Assembly: GCA_031552335.1 (NCBI GenBank)
Contig: JAVBMQ010000218.1
Location: forward strand, 1 to 10,662
Length of the DNA: 10,662 bases
Direction: 5' to 3'
Source of the DNA: JAISFI01 sp031552335
GTDB taxonomy: Bacteria > Bacteroidota > Bacteroidia > Bacteroidales > Azobacteroidaceae
How positions within the stretch are numbered: position 1 is the first letter of the stretch; every line of letters starts with the position of its first letter. Made by a program: the position numbers and the translations under genes. This document shows, piece after piece, positions 6,290 through 10,662 of the stretch. Under the pieces are notes generated by a model that was not told the DNA's origin, made no database searches, and was given only the letters and a program-made list of their open reading frames with translations.

Positions 6290-8659
6290 ATGATGCTGTT
6301 ATCTAAAGAATTGAAATCTCTGTTAAATACATCTGTCGGGATTATATTTCTCCTGGTGTTTATACTCTCAACGGGAATACTGTTATGGTTGATACCGGGA
6401 AAATACAATATTCCGGAAGCGGGTTATGCTTCTTTGGATGTTTTTTTTTCATTGGTACCTGTTTTATTGGTGGTTTTAATCCCGGGACTTTCCGGTCGTG
6501 CCTTTGCTGATGAAAAGAATAAAGGTAATCTGGATGTATTATTAACCCGTCCCGTAAGTTTATGGAGAATAACCGGAGTAAAATTTCTGGCTATCTTTCT
6601 TGTTGTTCTATTGGCCTTATTATTGACTTTTGTTTATGTTATCAGTCTGTATTGGACTGCAATGCCTGTTGGTAATATCGATAGGGGCGCAATTATAGGC
6701 TCTTATCTGGGGATGATATTTCTATCGGTAGCGTTCATTTTTGTTGCAGTTTTTGCTTCTTCGCTGACCTCCGGACAAGTTACTGCTTTTATCCTCTCTC
6801 TTGTTGGATGTGTAGGACTTTACTATGGATTTGAATTGCTTTCCGGTTTATTTTCTTCCGGAAAATCACAGCTTTTCATCCGTCAATGGGGCATTTATTC
6901 ACATGTAACATCGATGCAACGAGGCGTACTGGATAGCCGGGATGTTATTGCATTACTTTCTATCGGCGCTTTGTTTTATCTCCTCACTGTCTATGTTTTA
7001 TCGGTTTATAAAAATAAAAGGAACCTTATTCCAGGTATAACAATATTGTTATTCATTAATCTAATAGGATTATTCGCGCATTTCCGGCTGGATCTTACAA
7101 CAGAAAAGAGATACACTATCAGTACCCAAAGCAAAAGAATATTGACTTCTCTGGAAAAACCACTCCAGGTGGAGGTATACTTATCAGGAGATTTAAATGC
7201 TGGTTTTACACGTCTCAAGCAAGCCACAATCGATATGCTTTCAGAATTTGAACAAATAGCCCCGGGAATGATTGATGTTCATATAATAGATCCATACGAA
7301 CCGGAAAATAAAGAAATCCTTGCCGGTTTGAATGAAAATGGTATGCCGGGTATTGCTGTAAATGAACGAAATAAAGAAGGAAAAATAGTTCAGAAAGTCG
7401 TTTTTCCCTGGGTAATGATCAAAAGTGATGGAGTTGAAATACCAACCTCTATTTTAGTGCATCAAAAAGGTAAATCCGGAGAAGAAAATCTGAATGCTTC
7501 GATTGAAAATCTGGAATATCAGTTAATCAGTGGAATATATGCATCTACTCATCCGGAGGGTAGAAAAGTTGCTTTTATTGAAGGACATGGAGAATTGGAC
7601 GAAAATATGACTGGTGATATCAGTGATGCTTTAAGTGTTTATTATCAAGTGGATAGGGGAGAGTTAACCAAGGATTTCTCTACACTGAAAAAATACGAAG
7701 TTATTGTTATCGCAGGAACTCAATATCCATTCGCAGAATGGGAGAAATTTATGCTAGACCAATATCTGATGCAGGGAGGTAAAATCCTGTTTCTGATCAA
7801 TGGAGTCCGCCTGCAATTAGATTTGCTGGCAACAACAGGCGAAAGTCCCAGTATGGCCAATGAAATAAAACTGGATGATTTGTTATTTACCTATGGAGTC
7901 CGTATCAATCCTGTATTGATTCAGGATGCCCATTGCCTAACCATTCCTGTACAAACAGGTTCAGATGATACTAATGGAGATTTCAAACCACTTCCCTGGT
8001 ATTATGCCCCGATTCTCAATCCTTCTCCTGATCATCCCGTCACCAAAGATGTAATGTATGTAAAATCGGAATTTGTAAGCAGTTTGAGTTTTGTCGGAAA
8101 TCAGCCAGAGATTACTAAAACTCCATTGCTGGCTTCTTCTGAATATGCTCATATAGTACAAGTTCCGGAAATGGTCACACTGGCCTCTTCTGAAGAAATC
8201 CCTGATCTTTCTTATTTTAATGAAAAAGATCTCCCGGTAGCAGCATTGCTGGAAGGAAGGTTTTCTTCTCTATTCTATCGCAGACCTGTACCAGAAGGCT
8301 TACAAATGGGGGAAGTATTGACTCAAAGCATACCGACAAAAATAATTGTAATCGGTTCGGATGAAATCATCAGAAATGAAGTTGTTAACGGGCAACAAAT
8401 ACCTCTCGGCTATGATAGCTATTCCGGTATCCGGTTTGGTAATAAAGACTTTCTTGTCAATGCAATCAACTACCTGACAGATGATGCCAACCTCATGTCT
8501 GTAAAGAATAAACATTTGAAAATAAGACTATTGGATAATGTAAAGATAGAACAATATGGCAAGCTATTAGCCTATATAAACATTCTTGTCCCTGTATCTA
8601 TCGCTTTGATCTTATTCATCTTATTGCAATTTTCCCGTAAGAAAAAGTATTTCTTATAA
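6290..8659 (+). CDS. GldF-GldG fusion: ABC-2 permease plus Gld auxiliary domain
   Basis: This 789-residue protein joins two parts that are separate genes in gliding Flavobacteria. Residues 1-240 form an ABC-2 permease like GldF, with helices at about 16-36, 51-66, 97-120, 137-157, 164-186 and 221-239 and the permease-typical 'FADEKNKGNLDVLLTRPVS' loop at 72-90. After a seventh helix (247-265) comes the GldG-like motif 'FRLDLTTEKRYTIS' (265-278). A large periplasmic region (to about 760) follows and includes 'VAFIEGHGE' (427-434), a hallmark of the GldG/PF09822 domain. A final helix (762-781) and basic tail end the protein. The ATPase partner (GldA-like) is not in this window. In non-gliding Bacteroidales the substrate is unknown, so gliding should not be assumed. 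I chose the ATG at 6290; ATG 6293 and TTG 6278 are alternatives. Confidence 0.9.
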   Translation: MMLLSKELKSLLNTSVGIIFLLVFILSTGILLWLIPGKYNIPEAGYASLDVFFSLVPVLLVVLIPGLSGRAFADEKNKGNLDVLLTRPVSLWRITGVKFLAIFLVVLLALLLTFVYVISLYWTAMPVGNIDRGAIIGSYLGMIFLSVAFIFVAVFASSLTSGQVTAFILSLVGCVGLYYGFELLSGLFSSGKSQLFIRQWGIYSHVTSMQRGVLDSRDVIALLSIGALFYLLTVYVLSVYKNKRNLIPGITILLFINLIGLFAHFRLDLTTEKRYTISTQSKRILTSLEKPLQVEVYLSGDLNAGFTRLKQATIDMLSEFEQIAPGMIDVHIIDPYEPENKEILAGLNENGMPGIAVNERNKEGKIVQKVVFPWVMIKSDGVEIPTSILVHQKGKSGEENLNASIENLEYQLISGIYASTHPEGRKVAFIEGHGELDENMTGDISDALSVYYQVDRGELTKDFSTLKKYEVIVIAGTQYPFAEWEKFMLDQYLMQGGKILFLINGVRLQLDLLATTGESPSMANEIKLDDLLFTYGVRINPVLIQDAHCLTIPVQTGSDDTNGDFKPLPWYYAPILNPSPDHPVTKDVMYVKSEFVSSLSFVGNQPEITKTPLLASSEYAHIVQVPEMVTLASSEEIPDLSYFNEKDLPVAALLEGRFSSLFYRRPVPEGLQMGEVLTQSIPTKIIVIGSDEIIRNEVVNGQQIPLGYDSYSGIRFGNKDFLVNAINYLTDDANLMSVKNKHLKIRLLDNVKIEQYGKLLAYINILVPVSIALILFILLQFSRKKKYFL

Positions 8660-8661
8660 GT

Positions 8662-8693
8662 ATTGGGACATTCGCAGAATTTTCTTACATTTG
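8662..8693 (+). promoter_or_regulatory. dnaN: Bacteroidota-type promoter for dnaN
   Basis: ATTG at 8662-8665 (TTG core), a 20-nt spacer, and TACATTTG at 8686-8693 match the consensus. The -7 octamer is identical to that of the gldFG promoter. Predicted transcription starts near 8700, leaving an A-rich leader of about 43 nt before the dnaN ATG, so dnaN has its own promoter. Confidence 0.7.
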
Positions 8694-8742
8694 CCTAGTA
8701 AAATTTAACAATAAAAAGATAAACAAATAAAACAGATATTTT

Positions 8743-9867
8743 ATGAAATTCGTAGTTTCTTGTACTTCTTTATTAAGCCACCTGCAAGTTGTTGGCCGTG
8801 TGATTGCTTCCAAAAATTCAGTACCCATTCTGGATAGTTTCCTGTTCAATTTGAAAGGAAATGAGTTAACCATTACAGCTGCTGATGCGGAAACCCGTAT
8901 GGTTACGTCTATTCAGGTAAGTGAAGTGGAAGGAGAGGGGATGGTAGCCATTACTGCCCGCAACCTATTGGATTCACTAAAGGAATTGCCGGAACAACCA
9001 ATCACATTCAATATTGATGACAATAACATGAATATTTTTGTTTACTATGAAAATGGTAAATATAATTTTGTCGGACAAAAAGGTGATGATTATCCTCAGC
9101 CCAAACCATTAAAAGAAGGTTCGGTTGAATTATCTATTGCTTCCGAAATATTGATGAGTGGTATTAACCGGGCTTTATTTGCAACAGCAGATGATGAATT
9201 ACGTCCGGTAATGAATGGTGTATTTTTTGATATTACTGCGGATGATATCACTTTTGTAGCTTCCGACGGACATAAATTGGTTCGCTACAAAACATTGGGA
9301 GCTAAAGGAACTGAAAGATCCTCTTTCATTCTTCCTAAAAAACCGGCTACCTTATTGAAAACAATCCTTCCTAAGGAATCAGGAGATGCTAAAATTGTAT
9401 TTGATGACAATAACGCTTATTTTACGCTGGAAAATTTCCAGATGATTTGTCGTTTGATCGAAGGTCGTTATCCTAATTATAATGCAGTTATTCCACAGGA
9501 TAATCCATATAAAGTGACTGTAGACAGAATCATATTGCTGAATGCATTGAAACGTGTGTCTGTATTTTCCAATCCGGCAAGCAGTTTGGTGAAATTGCAG
9601 TTGTCAGCCAATACGATTGTCGTTTCTGCGCAAGATATTGATTTTTCAACTTCAGCTGAAGAAACTTTGGCTTGTGTATATGACGGAAACGAGATGGGAA
9701 TCGGATTCAAAGGTACTTACCTGATTGAAATACTGAATAATATTTCTTCATCAGAAGTTATATTGGAAGTAGCAGATCCTTCCCGCGCCGGACTTATTCT
9801 TCCTTCTGAAAATGAAGAAAAAGAAGATCTGCTAATGTTATTAATGCCCATGATGCTAAACGAATAA
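8743..9867 (+). CDS. dnaN: DNA polymerase III sliding clamp, beta subunit
   Basis: This 374-residue clamp dimerises around DNA and tethers polymerase III and many repair proteins. Length is typical (the E. coli protein is 366). Recognisable conserved points are 'SVPILDSFLF' (26-35), 'RPVMNGVFFD' (154-163), 'ASDGHKL' (173-179), 'LIEGRYPNY' (238-246) and the C-terminal 'MPM' (368-370) that lines the partner-binding pocket. The residue after MPM is Met where E. coli has Arg, and the tail extends a few residues to LNE. Three clamp folds of about 120 residues each fit the length. An own promoter lies upstream. The exonuclease gene follows after 19 nt and is probably co-transcribed, giving a replication and repair pair. 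Confidence 0.98.
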   Translation: MKFVVSCTSLLSHLQVVGRVIASKNSVPILDSFLFNLKGNELTITAADAETRMVTSIQVSEVEGEGMVAITARNLLDSLKELPEQPITFNIDDNNMNIFVYYENGKYNFVGQKGDDYPQPKPLKEGSVELSIASEILMSGINRALFATADDELRPVMNGVFFDITADDITFVASDGHKLVRYKTLGAKGTERSSFILPKKPATLLKTILPKESGDAKIVFDDNNAYFTLENFQMICRLIEGRYPNYNAVIPQDNPYKVTVDRIILLNALKRVSVFSNPASSLVKLQLSANTIVVSAQDIDFSTSAEETLACVYDGNEMGIGFKGTYLIEILNNISSSEVILEVADPSRAGLILPSENEEKEDLLMLLMPMMLNE

Positions 9868-9886
9868 TTTTTCATTTAAACAGTAC

Positions 9887-10660
9887 ATGGAATTAAACTT
9901 AAAAAATCCTTTAGTATTTTTTGATCTGGAAACAACCGGAACAAATATCGTTTCGGACAGGATAGTAGAAATATCATATCTGAAGGTAAGTCCCAACGGA
10001 AAAGAAGAGTGTAAAACAAGAAGAATCAATCCGGAAATGCCTATTCCGGCAGAAGCTTCGGCTGTGCACGGTATTTTTGATGAAGATGTAAAGGATTGTC
10101 CTACTTTCAAAGAAGTTGCTAAATCATTAGCAACACAAATTGAAGGTTGTGATCTGGCTGGTTACAATTCCAACAGGTTTGATATTCCTCTTTTAGCAGA
10201 AGAATTTTTGCGTGCTGGGGTGGATATTGATTTGTCTAAACGGAAGTTCATTGATGTACAAACGATTTTCCATAAAAAAGAACAACGTACATTATCTGCT
10301 GCTTTTAAATTCTATTGTGACAAAAACCTGGAAGATGCTCATACGGCAGAAGCCGACACCAAGGCCACTTATGAAGTGCTGAAAGCACAGTTGGACCGTT
10401 ATGACGATTTGAAAAATGATATGGAGTTCTTATCTGACTTTTCTTCTTTCTCAAATAACGTGGACTTCGCCGGTCGTATTGTTTATAATGATAAAAAGGA
10501 AGAAGTAATCAATTTCGGAAAATATAAAGGTCGGTTAGTTTCTGAAGTGCTTAAATCCGATCCGGGTTATTATGGATGGATTATGCAGGGAGATTTCTCT
10601 TTGCATACTAAGAAAGTACTGACTAATATCCGGTTAAGAGAATTGACAGGAAAATTATAA
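9887..10660 (+). CDS. DEDDh 3'-5' exonuclease (DnaQ/epsilon-like) with ExoX-like C-terminal domain
   Basis: This 257-residue protein has an RNase T/DnaQ-type nuclease at about residues 8-170. ExoI is D13-x-E15 (FFDLETTG), ExoII contains D99 (NSNRFD), and ExoIII has H152 and D157 (HTAEADT): a complete DEDDh set for two-metal 3'-5' hydrolysis. After a linker (about 171-205) comes a small domain with 'INFGKYKGRLVSEV' (208-221) and 'DPGYYGWIMQGDF' (225-237), like the C-terminal domain of exodeoxyribonuclease X. It may act as proofreading subunit or as a stand-alone repair exonuclease; the tail favours the latter or a dual role. The start is the ATG at 9887, 19 nt after dnaN. The TAA ends at 10660, two bases before the window edge, so the gene is complete. 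Confidence 0.93.
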   Translation: MELNLKNPLVFFDLETTGTNIVSDRIVEISYLKVSPNGKEECKTRRINPEMPIPAEASAVHGIFDEDVKDCPTFKEVAKSLATQIEGCDLAGYNSNRFDIPLLAEEFLRAGVDIDLSKRKFIDVQTIFHKKEQRTLSAAFKFYCDKNLEDAHTAEADTKATYEVLKAQLDRYDDLKNDMEFLSDFSSFSNNVDFAGRIVYNDKKEEVINFGKYKGRLVSEVLKSDPGYYGWIMQGDFSLHTKKVLTNIRLRELTGKL

Positions 10661-10662
10661 TC

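Noticed and set aside
8660..8742. A terminator after gldFG or a riboswitch ahead of dnaN
   Set aside because: No convincing stem-loop is visible; the region is explained by a promoter and an A-rich leader.
9887..10660. Clamp-binding motif in the exonuclease (segments such as QTIFHK or QGDFSL)
   Set aside because: Neither fits the QL[S/D]LF consensus well enough to claim.

Overview
The window is an ordinary, densely coded stretch of a Bacteroidota chromosome, most likely from the order Bacteroidales. Three things suggest this. The base composition is AT-rich. Upstream regions carry the Bacteroidota promoter pattern (TTTG or TTG, about 20 nt, then TAnnTTTG) and starts have A-rich leaders, not strong Shine-Dalgarno sites. 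The protein repertoire also fits: a Bacteroidota-type TamB N-terminus, a fused GldF-GldG protein, and dnaN followed by a DEDDh exonuclease with an ExoX-like tail. The genus cannot be fixed by eye.

Layout. Positions 1-493 (minus) hold the N-terminal part of a TamB-family envelope protein that runs off the left edge. A compact divergent promoter region (about 494-627) separates it from a plus-strand cluster: rsfS (628-987), ftsH (990-2996), cdsA (about 3007-3840) and an unrecognised four-helix membrane protein (3873-4766). These four are closely spaced and probably co-transcribed. They join translation silencing, membrane proteolysis and phospholipid synthesis, so the cluster is centred on growth and the envelope. 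At 4769-4844 a heptamer-based inverted repeat lies between convergent genes and supplies the last codons and stop of the next gene. That gene (4832-6208, minus) encodes an unrecognised 458-residue membrane-anchored, probably periplasmic protein. It is transcribed divergently from a 789-residue GldF-GldG fusion (6290-8659), with overlapping promoters. A further promoter (8662-8693) drives dnaN (8743-9867), followed 19 nt later by a DEDDh 3'-5' exonuclease (9887-10660) that ends at the right edge.

No mobile element, CRISPR array, tRNA, rRNA or obvious horizontally acquired block was seen, and no gene-free stretch exceeds 300 bases. No clear new system is present. The points most worth a second look are the absence of an ATG, GTG or suitable TTG start for tamB, the mirror-symmetric divergent promoter, the heptamer hairpin overlapping a gene end, the divergent pair of the 458-residue secreted protein and GldFG without a visible ATPase, and the unknown membrane protein downstream of cdsA.
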